A DNA stretch of 64,000 nucleotides from Chiridota heheva. Its lineage: Eukaryota > Echinodermata > Holothuroidea > Apodida > Chiridotidae. Position numbers and translations under genes: made by a program. How positions within the stretch are numbered: position 1 is the first letter of the stretch; every line of letters begins with the position of its first letter. The notes below the pieces were generated by a model. That model was not told the origin of the DNA. It searched no databases and saw only the letters and a list, made by a program, of their open reading frames with translations. The stretch is from the NCBI GenBank assembly GCA_020152595.1, contig JAIGNY010002249.1, positions 666,001 to 730,000 of the forward strand, in the 5' to 3' direction. This document shows positions 22,756-34,852 of this stretch, piece by piece.

Positions 22756-23029
22756 TTTAATTCCTGGTGGGTCTTCATTCATCGGTGCTTCACACAAACA
22801 GGCTAAAATTGCAATGGATATCTATGTATAACCTGAGCTGTTGAGAAAGGGATGTGATTTACCTGATATATGTACAATACCTACCTACTGTATACATACA
22901 AACATTGAAGGACCTGTAATTGCATCTGGTTGAATAAAAAAAAGCCCATCAAAGTGGTCATAAAAAACCACTCACGTGGGCCTCAATGTAAAAATGCTTT
23001 TAATCTCAAACCAAACAAGTATACAATTT

Positions 23030-23066
23030 CCCGTTTTAAAGGATTAGTTCAGTGAACTAATCCTTT
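23030..23066. mobile_element. Near-perfect palindrome of two MITE termini
   Basis: TTAAAGGATTAGTTCA is followed after one or two bases by its inverse TGAACTAATCCTTTAA. This is exactly the left and right terminus of the 36480-37051 foldback element with the whole interior missing. Confidence 0.7.
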
Positions 23067-23199
23067 AATTGTGAAAACGATTCTTTTCATGTATAGCAGT
23101 TATTGCTCAAACTGCATACAGTAGTTATGTACATATGAATTGTATGAAGACATCATATATTTAATAGTAAATGAAACAGCATTATACTCTAATGTATTT

Positions 23200-23325
23200 T
23201 CCCCCTTCTCTCCCTTACAAACCTTCCTTTCCTCACTATCCTAAATCTTACACCATAAACACCCTCTTGGCACATTTGACTCTGACTGTCGTAGTGCCGT
23301 TAAACATCAACAAACCAAACCAACT
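23200..23325. repeat. SINE-like tail (GTGCCGTTAAACATCAACAAAC)
   Basis: CACCCTCTTGGCACATTTGA, CTCTGACTGTCGTAGTGCCG, then TTAAACATCAACAAACCAAACC. The upstream TC-rich part and CACCCTCTTAGCACATTTGA recur at 54945-55262, and the tail recurs at 21700-21776. This is a dispersed retroposon-like family. Confidence 0.5.
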
Positions 23326-23359
23326 AGGATGGGGTAATGCAGTATTTTGGCTGAGATGA

Positions 23360-24275
23360 TTCGTGGGAGCAATTCCCCTCCCCCTCTCTTCTAAGGAGCC
23401 AGTGTTACAGTTTTAGGGGACATACTGAAAATAGTGTTTCTTTGCTGTATTTACTAAAAGAAATATGGGTTAATGTGAAGTCAAATGAAGGCAAATATAA
23501 ATATTTGTTTATTATCTTTCTGCACATGCACTGACATTTACAAAAGACAAAATTAAAAAGCTATTTTAGTGGAAATTTTGTTACTTTAGTTCGGAAGGGC
23601 AGCAAAGAAATAATTTGGAGGGTAGTAGCAGGCCTGCAAATCAGCAAGCTTTGCCATGTTTTTTTGTGAGATGAATCAATGTTATACTAGTGTATATAAA
23701 TAACAGTAGGTGTCTTGTGCTGTTGGTGATGCTTCAAGCATCAGTCAGGAAAGGAATGCTTCCCAGGTCTCTTAAACACAAGATGGTAGAACCTACAGTA
23801 TGTATTCCCAGTCACACATGATGCGATTGTGAGTGTGATAGAATTGCATTTAATAAATTAAGTTTGGCAGTATATGAAACTTACTCCCTCCAGGGTCTGA
23901 CAGTTCTATGTAGATTAATTTCATTGTTGCTTATCTACAGTGATTGTGACAGCCAAGCTACAGTACAGCTTTTCTGCAGTGTCAGGTTGGTCAGAACCAT
24001 CAGACTTATAGGAAAACATGTAAATTATATCCATCCAGTAGTAGCTGGAACAATTGGAAAAAGAAACAAATCTGATGACAGTTAGAAATATTACTATTTG
24101 GACAAGTTTGCACCTTTTTATAACGGTTGGAAGCAAAATCAGTCACAAGTTGCTGGTCGTGACCTGTTTTTATGCTTTCAAAATTTGCTATTAGGAAGAA
24201 AAAAAAACAGAAAATGTATAATTTGAAACTGTAGATCTTTATTTGGAAAGAAATGAGAATATGTAGACAGATCCC
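23360..24275. other. Non-coding stretch, no recognised feature
   Basis: Short frames on both strands show no recognisable protein. No array or foldback structure was noticed. Confidence 0.5.
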
Positions 24276-24280
24276 AAATA

Positions 24281-24728
24281 CAGCAATGCATACAACAATG
24301 CATACAGCAATGCATACAGCAATGCATACAGCAATGCATACAGCAATGCATACAGCAATGCATACAGCAATGCATACAGCAATGCATACAGCAATGCATG
24401 CAGCAATGCATGCAGCAATGCATGCAGCAATGCATGCAGCAATGCATGCAGCAATGCATGCAGCAATGCATGCAGCAATGCATGCAGCAATGCATGCAGC
24501 AATGCATGCAGCAATGCATGCAGCAATGCATGCAGCAATGCATGCAGCAATGCATGCAGCAATGCATGCAGCAATGCAATGCAGCAATGCATGCAGCAAT
24601 GCAGCAATGCATGCAGCAATGCATGCAATGCATGCAGCAAAATGCAGCAATGCAGCAATGCATGCAGCAATGCATGCAGCAATGCATGCAGCAATGCATA
24701 CAGCAATGCATGCTGCAATGCATTGCAG
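24281..24728. repeat. 12-bp tandem array, AATGCATGCAGC
   Basis: About 37 copies of a 12-bp unit. The first eight or so read AATGCATACAGC (the first two with minor variants); then most read AATGCATGCAGC; the last 130 bp are disturbed by 3- to 6-bp indels. The unit holds the palindrome TGCATGCA and has no stop in any of the six frames, so overlapping frames of 120-214 codons appear on both strands (AMHA, QQCM, CMHC, ACIA and ALLH repeats). These are artefacts of the repeat. Confidence 0.95.
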
Positions 24729-24739
24729 TCACTAATATA

Positions 24740-25170
24740 TTGCAAATTTCAATTTTAGGGATCTAATCAGCTCTAGCTCCCTTCTAGATCTAATGCCCTT
24801 CCGCATATTAAGATGAGAAGTCAATTGGCTGCAATTTCACATCATGTTGTTTAACTTCTTATTTCTCTTTTTGACACTCTATACGTTTTATGTACGTGGA
24901 TTATACACTGCCAAATTTCAGACCACTTTAAGTTGACCAAGTGTTGAACACCCTTCCAGGAATCCTGGATCTGCCTGATTGCAATATCCGTCTGCTTGGG
25001 GAACTTTATTTGGCTTGAGTACAGTATAACGATATTACTCCTTTAACCAGCCCAGGGGAGTGTAAAAATGACTTTAATTAGCTTAGTAAAGCCCTTCAAG
25101 TTCTTAGACATCCATGTTTAGATTTATCTCAAACCCGTTGTGTGTTTCAAGGATTGTGTTAATATTATCA
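24740..25170. other. Non-coding stretch, no recognised feature
   Basis: AT-rich sequence without recognisable coding, RNA or repeat signal. Confidence 0.5.
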
Positions 25171-25178
25171 GAAATTGA

Positions 25179-25695
25179 CCTTAAAGAAATATTTTCGTGA
25201 ATTTCCATTTTAATTCATATGACAGAGGCTAAGAAAGAAACAATTATGTGTAAAATTCATGTCGATATCTTCTTCTGTTTAGGAGTTATTGCATTTCAAA
25301 GATTGCGCAAGTTTGTTGCAAAGAGACCTCGCAGTGTACAGTGTGATGTCATAAAGGCAGATCCAAGACAATAATGTATTCCTCTAAAACAAAAAAAGTT
25401 TTCTTAAACTTAGTGTGCAAGGTTCATTAACAGATGGGCAAATCACGTTGTGTATTATTCCATCTCAATAAATGAATAAAAAGATTTTCCACTAATTTAG
25501 GTTACTTTTCAAAGAAATACACACAAATTGTCTTGAATTTGCCTTTATGACATTACGCTGTACACTGTGAGGTCATTTTTCAACACACTCACTCGATCTT
25601 TAAAATACAATAATTCCTAAGCAGAAATAGATATCAACATGATTTTTACACCAAATTCCAAAATTCATGGGAATATTCTTTTAACAGGAAATGGC
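25179..25695. mobile_element. TTAAAG-type foldback element
   Basis: The left end TTAAAGAAATATTTTCGTGA and right end CATGGGAATATTCTTTTAA are inverse. Inner pairs include GTGTACAGTGTGATGTCATA/TGACATTACGCTGTACACTG and TTCATGTCGATATCTTCTTC/AGAAATAGATATCAACATGA. It is in the same family as 28842-29422. There is no transposase frame. Confidence 0.7.
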
Positions 25696-25734
25696 AGTGA
25701 ATAAGAATATTATTGCAAAATACCAGTTGATATA

Positions 25735-26105
25735 GCATGCATACCATATTGTAAACCTACAGTACTGAAAACATTGTCTACAATGAAGGTTTAGGAACTA
25801 TCAGGATGTGAATTCCATGAAAAGTAATCTTTAGTTATATTATAGTTTTTTGAGGTTAATTGAACCCTTTTGTTGAAAAGAGACCTTGCAGTGTACAGTG
25901 TGATGTCATAAAGCATGCATACCATTGTAAACCTACAGTACTGAAAACATCATCTACAATGAAGGCCCAGGAACTATCAGGATGTGAATTCCATGAAAAG
26001 TAATCTTTAGTCATATTATAGTCTCTTGAGGTTAATTGAACCCTTTTGTTGAAAAGAGGCCTTGCAGTGTACAGTGTGATGTCATATAGGCATATCCAAG
26101 ACAAT
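25735..26105. repeat. Tandem duplication of about 175 bp
   Basis: Positions 25735-25913 and 25912-26098 are near copies. Each has GCATGCATACCAT, CTACAGTACTGAAAACAT, AGGAACTATCAGGATGTGAA, TTGAACCCTTTTGTTGAAAA and GTGTACAGTGTGATGTCATA. The final word is shared with the left arm of the foldback element at 25179-25695, so the duplicated unit ends in MITE sequence. Confidence 0.8.
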
Positions 26106-26504
26106 TCTTGTTTGTTTTTGTTTTTTTAAAGGGGTTCAAAACGTGACAAAAAAAAAATCGGATTTTTGTTTTCCTTTTCAAAATTAGTTTTCATAACTTT
26201 CCTTTTGTTTTGTATCACTATAAGTTTGGTTATATGAATGCTAAGACAATAAAAGTTTGATAAAAAGTCAAAATAAAGAAACTATCAATATAAATGTGCA
26301 AATTGGCAACTTTAAGCAAAATTAGGCAAATTTTTTGAGCCCTTTTCTTGTGAATAATGAAAATGGAAGTTTTTTACATATTTAGATACACTATATGTTT
26401 CAGTATAAGGGTGTTTTAGCTGATGTCACAAGGTCACTTGATTTGTTTACATCGCCATTTTGTCGGGAAAAACCACTGCCGTCTGCTGTACATAATTAGA
26501 CTTA

Positions 26505-26655
26505 TCCCCTTCCCTTCCCTTCCCCTTTCCTCCCCTCCTCTTCCCCTTCCCTCCCCTTTCCTCCCCTCCCCTTCCCTTTCCCTTCCCTTCCCCTCCCTTC
26601 CCCTCCCCTTCCCCCCTTCCCCTTCCCCTTCCCTCCCCTTCCCCTCCCCTTCCCA
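26505..26655. repeat. CCCTTCC polypyrimidine tract
   Basis: About 150 bp of almost pure C/T on the plus strand (CCCTTCCCTTCCCC units). The long minus-strand Gly/Arg/Lys/Glu frames are low-complexity translation. Confidence 0.9.
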
Positions 26656-26659
26656 TTTA

Positions 26660-28840
26660 ATAATAGGGAAAACATTGAACAGGGGAACGGGGGACATGTT
26701 CCTCCCGATGTTTTGTCCATGATTGTAGATAGCAATTTTGTTGGGTAGGTAAGGTATACTCCAAATGAAAAGTTTTTTAAGGATGGACTTAGTAAATGAT
26801 GCATTGGTCTACTTTTGGCTTATTAGGCCTAAAAAAGGTGTTTGTCTGCCCTCCTTCACTGCTCCTAACTTGCCAAAAAATAGGGGCAACGTTTTTGTGA
26901 AAAGGTTTTATTCTTTAATTTTCAAAAATCCCTACGCTTTGTAAAAATGGCTACAAATTGGCACTGATGCTGTTCACTGCAAGGAAAATAAAGTTCACTG
27001 CCAACAAGAGCTTGAGAATACAAAGTTGTCCTGCCTGTTTGTAACGAGTGTGACAGGCAAGGGAAAGGATATTCCAAATCATACAAAAAGTATAAGCGAG
27101 ATATAAAAACTGAGCAAAATAAAAGGAGCAATCTGAAAATGAAGTGAAGTGCTGTTTTATAAATGTTCTTGGTACTTAATGCTGAGGGAGCCAAAAAACC
27201 TTTTTTCTTGCCCCCTTAATTTTTCACAAGAAAGGACGCAAACAAACAATTTTTTAGGCCTTTGAATGTATACCGTACTGTAGCTCCCCATTGAATGTTG
27301 CAGGGGTGTAGGCAGCCATTGGAGTTGTTTGGACGACCTCACCAAGTCCCAACCTTCCTCCCCCTCATTGGTTACAGTGCATAGTAAACCCATGGTATTA
27401 TACATGTGTAAGCATACTAGGCATGCAGGAAGTTATTATTACTGCAGTAAGTTTCTGTATAGTTAAATTTGTTTAAATAAAATGTTGAGTCACTGTCAAC
27501 ATATTTCAAAGAATTGTTGAAACAGTTTGAAGATTGTAACTAGACTGGTGGTCTAGATGTATACAAGAAAGGGAATCTATATGTAATTACTGTACCTTTA
27601 ATAGTTACAGTATCAGACTGGTGTTGTGTAGCCAAGAATACAATTCAATTATTGTAAAGGTATGGTGTTTAAAAATAATGCTTTGCTACTGTGCATATGC
27701 AAATATCATTATTTAAAATATACCACTGGGAAGAAGGGGAGCGAGAATATGTTACTTGGGGGAAGGAATTCTCTCTTGCCCCCTCTGTAGATGTAATCAT
27801 CAAACATTGTTGAAGCGACTTTTTAATTTGGGCAAAATGTGTCAAATAACCATCAGTAATCAAGTGAAGTATTGTTTGCATTCATTAAACAATTGTTTTA
27901 CTGTAGCTCTCCTTTATCAGTATCAGTTCAACAAGGGTTTAGAACTTAGGTCTATCTGAAGGGTTAGGGATGGGATGGGGCAGGGGGTGGTCATGCTTCC
28001 TCACAGACCCCACCCAATAATTTTGTTGATAAAAATCACCTTGGCCGGAAATCTATACATCACGGTTACTGGCCATCATGCTTATTTGATAAACCTTTTT
28101 AGCCATTCAGTGGCATAAATCTAAAAAGCTAAGGATGTGTGATCCCTCTCCTCAATCACTGTATGCCCCTACCCCATAGGTGGGTTTGCCTTCTGAAAGT
28201 GTGGGGAAAAGTCAAAATCATGCTAAAATACAAAAAACCATACAAAAGATACAAAGTTGAAAAATGCCCCCTTGCTACCCCCAAATTCTGCTGATGGCTG
28301 TACTTTTGTCATATATTAATTGTAATATTAAAACCATTCTTTTTGGCAGCAAACATCGTCTGTGGATATATATTACATCTGACAGATTTGGGCTGGAGGG
28401 CAAAATCATTGATTTGTTCAGTCTCATTTCTAAAATTGTTTAAAAAACACTTCATTCTGAATGATTGAATTCTGTTCATACCTGTTTTCTCTGAATACAT
28501 GTGAAATAGTGACATTTGCTACCGTATACTGAAGATGCAGATCTATCTTTCTACTTCAGTTTGATGTTTTGAAGATGATGGCTTTAGGATGCGACAGGAC
28601 ATGATGGTTGTCTTCTCCGCAGATGATGTGTTATCCACTAATGGTGCATAAAGAACAATATAGAAAGAACAAAACGAAAACAAATTGTTTTAAACATATT
28701 TTTTGTATGTTTTGAATTAATGAGAAAAACAAAACACAATGAACTGATCAGTTTATAGAGTAATGTTTGTAATGAGGTTTTTATGAGGTCATATGACTTT
28801 TAATACACATCCATTTGGGACAATGAACAACACTTTGCGA
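26660..28840. other. Non-coding stretch, no recognised feature
   Basis: I looked for coding frames with family motifs and found none. Scattered short frames of up to 90 codons have no recognisable domain. Confidence 0.45.
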
Positions 28841-28841
28841 T

Positions 28842-29422
28842 TAAAGGAATATTCCCATGGATTTTCATTTTATCATATGTGATAGAGAATATTTTTAGAA
28901 ACAAAGTGGTGAAAAAACTATGTTGATATCTTATTCCGTTTAGAAGTTTCAAAATTTTAAAGTATTTTTGAAGTTGGACAAAAGTGACTGATTGGCAACA
29001 TCTGTGATGTCATAGAGACAATTTCAACAAAATGTCTTTTGTATTCTTTAAAAATGTTTTGGATTTGTTTTCCTCATTGTAAATGTGATGTACACCAAGA
29101 AAAAAGCAAAATGTTTTCTTGTAAATTATATATTCCACCCTATCTCTATAATGAACCAAAAATGTTGTTCGATAATGTAAAAAAAGTGTGATCAAATTGA
29201 TAAGAAATATGTCAGAACTGTGTTGGATTTGCCTTGATGACATCACCAAGCTGGATGACATTTACTGTACGAGGTGTTTTTAAGAACATTTGTCTACTCT
29301 TTAAATTGTTATAACTTCTTAACGGAATAAGATATTAACATAGTTTTTTCACCACTTTGTTTCTATAAATTGTCTCTATCATATATGGAAAAATAAGAAT
29401 CCATGGGAATATTCCTTTAAGG
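28842..29422. mobile_element. TTAAAGGAATATTCCC foldback element
   Basis: Left TTAAAGGAATATTCCCATGG followed by ATTTTCATTTTATCATATG; right CATATATGGAAAAATAAGAA, then TCCATGGGAATATTCCTTTAA. Inner arms GTTGATATCTTATTCCGTTT/AACGGAATAAGATATTAAC and CAAAGTGGTGAAAAAACTAT/ATAGTTTTTTCACCACTTTG also pair. The total is about 580 bp. The intervening sequence also holds a GATGTCAT/GATGACATC pair. No protein frame is present, so it is non-autonomous. Confidence 0.8.
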
Positions 29423-29699
29423 GGCTCTGTCAATGTTGATGTACTGTACATTAAGACCAATTAAACAACAAGCCTTCATCATTTTTTGAATGTGTAAATG
29501 GAGACTAGCGGATATGTTCCTTTTATGAGTGAGGATGGATTCAACATTGCTGAGGCTCAAGGCTGAATTATTTGAATGTCATGAAGGATAGTTTTGAGAT
29601 TAATTTATTCCTCCCATGTGTTGAAGGGTAGGTTTACCGGGTGTTACAGTAGAGGAAAATAAGGATGAAAATGGTGTGGTGTGGAATGGTGTACGAAGT

Positions 29700-30350
29700 T
29701 GGACGAGTTATGTTTTCGCCTAACTTTCGCCAACAAAGTTGGAAAGAGGTAATGTATTCGCCTCTGTTTGATTGTTTGTTTGTCTGTCTGTTTGTCATCA
29801 AGTTATCTCAATAACTGATGATTGGATTTTAATTAAATTTGGTGTGTGGTTTTGATACTGATTAAGGAAGAGGTGTCTAAAATTTGGGACTTATGGGAAG
29901 AGGGGAAGGGTAAAAATGGAGGGGTGGGGATATTTTAGGGCAAGATTTATCCAGATTTAGTTGAAACTTTTCAATGGAATGTGCTGAACAATGAACTCAT
30001 GCCATCAAAGAACAGCCATACAATAAATTTTCTGGACTCAAAGGAAATCAAGTGAAGTGGCTTTTGGTATCAAAGAAATAAAACAACTGATTTCTGTCAT
30101 GAATGAAAATGACAGAATGTGATTCTACCCTGATTAGAGCTTAAACAATGAATGCTTAGCCTGAATTAAACTGAAACAATGATCACAAGTGATGATCCTC
30201 AAGTGTTTAAAATGTAAATGCATGGCAATGCAGATCAATAGGGAGAAAGACATTGTTTGGGGTTATAACTTGGTGGGTCGAGGGTTTCTGAGGTAGATCC
30301 TGCGTGGAATGGACAGGGGGGCGGAGGTATGCGCTCTGCAGAGCTATAAT
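29700..30350. repeat. Dispersed repeat ending GGCGGAGGTATGCGCTCT
   Basis: It begins near CCAACAAAGTTGGAAAGAGG and TTTGTTTGTCTGTCTG, then ATCAAGTTATCTCAATAACT and GGATTTTAATTAAATTTGGT. It ends in GGGGCGGAGGTATGCGCTCT and GCAGAGCTATAATTTTAG. That end is the inverse of 21326-21375. No coding frame is retained. Confidence 0.5.
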
Positions 30351-30879
30351 TTTAGTTACTCATGAACATGAGTAGGGAATCGAGGAACAATTTGGTACCA
30401 AATTCCAGCAAATCTTGTAAAATACTCTTATACAGTTTTTGTGAAATTAATTTTAGTTTGGTTCTATTTGATATCACACAATATTAAATGTGCAGTTGTC
30501 ACCCCACTCCTACATTACAGTAGGCCTACCTTCACCATAAAGTGCTGTATGTGGTTAAGACAGTATGCAAGCATTGGCGCAACCAGGTTGCAAAATTTTG
30601 GGTGGCAACTGGAAATTTATTTAATCATAATACAGACTAGCTGTTTATACAGTCTGCCAGGCGGGATTTAAGGGAGGTAGGGGGGGGGGTCACCTTTCCC
30701 CACCCTTTTAAGGAATTTGTATCTTTTGTATGGTGATTTTTGCATCTTAGCTTGATCTTGTGATTCCCCCCCCCTTTCTCTTCTTTCTCTTTCCCCACTT
30801 TTGACTTTGCTCCTCCACATTCGGTCGGTAAATCCTGCCCACATTCTGCTACCATATATGACCTGACCAACACTGAGTC

Positions 30880-31165
30880 TCTTATCCACTGTGTATGGAA
30901 TCGCCAACTGAGATTCATCCTTTGTCTCCTAGAGGAGGAGCCTGCTAGAAAATATGCTCTCTACATTCCAACTCCTGGCAAAAGAAGACCGGGATGTCCA
31001 CGCACCTCTTATGTAAACTACATTCAATGTATGTTAGGGTATGATGAAGACATCCAGGCAGAACAGATACCACACTTGCCAAAGATCACTGTGCGTGGAG
31101 AAATCTTGTGGTCGCCTGCTCCACAGCCGAAGGACGATGACGACGATGATGATGATGACAGTCTA
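30880..31165 (+). pseudogene. 3' end of a non-LTR retrotransposon
   Basis: The frame reads NRQLRFILCLLEEEPARKYA, then PGKRRPGCPRTSYVNYIQ. After a one-base shift near 31070 it reads LAKDHCAWRNLVVACSTAEG and stops at 31138-31140. This is the usual ending of several LINE polyproteins (rLRwfGHvlR.., gkRrrGRPr..y.., l..dr..WR.lV). It is followed at once by a GAC/GAT trinucleotide run, a typical LINE tail. Most of the element is missing 5', and the frameshift confirms decay. Confidence 0.7.
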
Positions 31166-32780
31166 GATGTTCTTCACAACATAGGATTTGGAGGAGCCCC
31201 TGGGTCACCCCCTGGCTATACCACTGTTACTGCAAAACAGTACAGTAGCATTAGATAAGTAGGAATGACACAAGAGACAAACATGTGGGAGACCCTTTAC
31301 CCACCTCGTCCTTAAATAAATATCACGAAGGTAATACAAGTAGATTGTTGCATTGCTTCATCAATTTTATATCCAATACTATGCATGATTTGCTTTTGAC
31401 ATCCTCTTTTGAGCCCTTTATGAATTGCTTTTGAGAAAAGTAGTCATGTCTTTTAGTCAAGTTTATGTCGCTATATAAATATAACAATTAGAGCTTTTTT
31501 TGCAAGGTTTTTGCACACAGATTTTCATACATGTTCTATATATACTACGAGGAGGTATGAGTTGAAATTATAATGAAAAATTTGTTTATGTGAGTTTATT
31601 TAGGGTCTTATTCCTGGGGGACAGGGTGACATGCTCCTCTCCCCCCCCCCCCACCACCACTTTTCAGTGGAATTGTAAGAGTTAAGTACATTTTGTGCGG
31701 AAATTTGAATTTTGTTCCCCCACCTTTTGGAAAAGAAGCCGGACATGTCCCCCATTTTCTGGATTAAGAATTACGACCCTGAGTTGATCATACACACTAC
31801 AATTGTTCCCTTGACACACTCAAACCTTACATATAGTGCAGTATGGAATACATGGTTAATACGGTATGCCAGTGCCGTTGTGGCACAGCTGTTGCTGTGA
31901 AATAAGTAGCAGCAACATAGGAATGGCACTTATATGCTCAACATGTAGGAGGCATATTTCTTCCATACTCGTCTTATGAAGATGATACTTAGAGCTAGTA
32001 TTAAAGACGTTAATGGATGGTATATCTTGCATATTCTTGTTTTACTCTTGAAAGACCTCCACGGAGTATGTACTCGCCAAAGTACGTCTTGGAGAAAGAG
32101 AAGACGAGCTATAATTCTCAAGGGTCCTTAGCTTTGTTGAGCTTGCAATCTTGTTTCTATCTGTTGTCAGTATGTTATGCACCGATATTAATGCAGTTAG
32201 TGCTTGTAATGAGATTTCTGGACCCTACACATTGTAATGAACAATTAAGGTGGCAGAGAGAGAATAGCGTCAGACATGTGTTTAGAATTATGTGAGTTGA
32301 TCATGTGCACTATGTGATTCATTTGACAACAAAAAGTCAGTATTTGTTGAGATGCTTATTATATTGGAGTGGTATTTATTGTTTTCCTAACTGACAATAT
32401 TTGTCATCTGTCAACTTTGATCAGCCCGGGTATCAGCCATATATAATTCTGAAACAAATATGAGCCATGAGGTGCAAAATGGAAAGATTGTTAATCTCCA
32501 ATTTTAAGTTGTTTTGATAAAAAAATAAGACAGAAGACTTGTTATAGTTGTTCATCGTATACATTCATTATTGGAGTACTGGATGGTAAGGGAGTGGGGT
32601 ATTTCTCTGATTTTGGTGATACCCAAAAACATGATGATCTAGCTGGCGCATTGAAATGTTGTCCAAATTGGGGGTATACCTGGCTAATGGTGCGTGCAGC
32701 ATATCTCGCCTCCATTAATTGGTAATACCAAAAAAAAGTAATATTGACTTTCAAGCATAGCAGGATAATTTCCAGACATG
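31166..32780. other. Non-coding stretch, no recognised feature
   Basis: No protein motif or array was recognised apart from short homopolymers (a C run near 31640). Confidence 0.45.
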
Positions 32781-33239
32781 ATTGTATGCCTAACGATCAT
32801 TCAAGTTGAGTTTAATCACTTGTGCATGAATCGTGTCACGGAGCTTGGAAACTGTATCCTATAATTTAATGCGCGAGTAAGCAAGTAATGCAAGTCGGAA
32901 GCAGGGGTACGTAATTTGATCATCTGACCAGTTTTCTTTTAACAATTGGGTGTTTAGGACACTTTTTTAATGCGGCTTCTTGATCGTAATGAGTTGCCAG
33001 GAAGTTCATGGAAGAGAGCTGATTTCCTAAGGCATCTTTGCTATTTCTTATCCTAAGAATTGCCACTTTGACTAACATTCCTCCCAATTCAATCAAACAA
33101 CATTTTTCATGGAACAAACTTGCTGTATTGGAAATTGTATCCACCAGGAAATAATCAAACATCTTCCTTCTTTCACTGTAAACCATATCCAGTTTTAGTA
33201 GCTCACACATGCATGTTGAGGCTAAGCCAGAGGCGGCGG

Positions 33240-34560
33240 AAGATGTTTGAAAGTGGGGGGTAGGGGGGGTGGCACAGGATCTGAGAGGCACTTTCCAACT
33301 ATCGTATTTTCAAAGCATGTAGCACAGCAATATAACTTTATATGGTCACTCCTCCCCTCCCCCCCTCAGGAAAAAATTCATAAACTTTGTTAGGTTCGAA
33401 CATTACTGGTGACCCCCATGTTCCCTTCTTTTTTGATTTACAGCTTCAAAAATTCAAATATTGTGGTCCAAAATTTGGTAGAATATAACAATTTGATTAG
33501 AATATACAACAATTGCTAAATTAAAAAATGTATAGATCATAAGTCTTGAAATCGGAAGAAGTTAGACTTATAGATCATGATTAGCCATTGTATGGTTCAT
33601 GAAGCACAATACTAATGATGTCTAAAATAATGTGAAAAGCAAAAGGGTCCTTATGGAGGCCATCATTTTTTTGCCGCTGTGAGTAAGATATGTAACTTAT
33701 ATTAGTATAAATTAGACCAGATGACCCAAATTCACACCCAGTCTTCAGCGAATCAGTGGCAAGTTTTCCATTGTTTGTTTTTCCTAGAATCCAAATTAAA
33801 CTTGGCGCTCCACAAGTGAAATTTGGGGTATTGTGCTTGATGTTTGTGTTACTTTCTTCAATCTCTCAATAAAAAGGTCAATTATGATAAGGGGACTTAA
33901 ATATATTTTAAATAACACTTTTTTTTAATCTCTTTCATCAGTAAAGGAATGAAAGGGGCATCTTTTAAACTTTACAAAGAAGATGGGGAGAGGGCATGTC
34001 AGTTTATGTCATTACAATGGCCCTGGTCCAAATAATAGGTTTTACCTGCATGGCCCATTTCAAAGATGCCCCACTAATGAAATTTGGGCTGGCTTGTATA
34101 CTCTAAAAAGACTATTTTAAAGAGTTTGTACAAATTATAAGCTGGGAAAACAAAGGTAGGAAAAGGCAAAGGCTTTTTAAGTAGGAAAAGTCCAATGTTG
34201 TCCAATATGTATAGGACTGTTGGGCCCTAAGTTTGTTCTAGGGGAAAATTTTACAGAATAATGTATGTGCGCAAGGCATGAAATTTCACACTTTTAGTCC
34301 TTTCGGGGCAATATTTGTTTTACTTTCTTTGATCTAAAATCAGACCTATATGAAGAAAAAAGTTTTTCAATATTTGAAAGGGCATGTTCCTTCTCTAAAA
34401 AGGCACTTGTCCTCTTTGAAAGAGTATTTTTCCTTCTGAAAAAGGGCATTTTTCCCTCACAAAAGGGCATTTTCCCTCAGAGAAAGGGCATTTTCCCTCT
34501 CTGAAAAGGGCACTTTTTAAACTTTGAAAGTGTGGGGAGGGGGGGACGTGTCCCTGGTTC
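33240..34560. repeat. Diverged R1-like dispersed repeat and AAAGGGCATTTTCCCTC units
   Basis: Positions 33950-34090 hold, inverted, words of R1 (for example GGGGCATCTTTTAAACTTTA and GAGAGGGCATGTCAG). From 34370 to 34520 about seven copies of a 20-25-bp unit occur (AAAAGGGCATTTTCCCTC, AAAAAGGGCATTTTTCCCTC). The region closes with GTGTGGGGAGGGGGGGACGT, a purine-rich end like those near 2880 and 33250. Confidence 0.5.
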
Positions 34561-34852
34561 CACCGCCTATGGGCTGATCATATGGCGTGGAGCATTGAGA
34601 ACATAGAATTTGTTATCTGGTAATTGCTAGTCATGATGAGGATTAAGTTTATATGGTCTTGTTGTTTATTCCACAAATTGGTACAGTGCACTGCAGTGTA
34701 GTCTAGCATGTTGACTTTCTGAAAAATGACATTTTTGTTGAATATAGTTGGTTAATGGAACTAAAAATACCAAGAGAATAACTGTTGCATAGTTGAAGAT
34801 GAAAATAGCCAAAAAAACCCCATCAAAATCTGTTGAAAAATGTTCTTTACAG

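Noticed and set aside
24006-24766. Frames of 122-214 codons on both strands rich in Cys, Ala, His and Met
   Set aside because: The 12-bp unit is open in all six frames, so open length carries no information.
26434-26804. Gly/Arg/Glu-rich frames over the TC tract
   Set aside because: Low-complexity translation of the polypyrimidine tract.
31031-31258. 75-codon frame with an Asp run
   Set aside because: It is the 3' end of a LINE read partly in the wrong frame; the Asp run is the GAT/GAC tail.
32920-33291. 123-codon minus-strand frame (MPLRSCATPPTPHFQ...)
   Set aside because: No recognised domain. Its N-terminus lies in a G-rich repeat end and it has no convincing exon borders.
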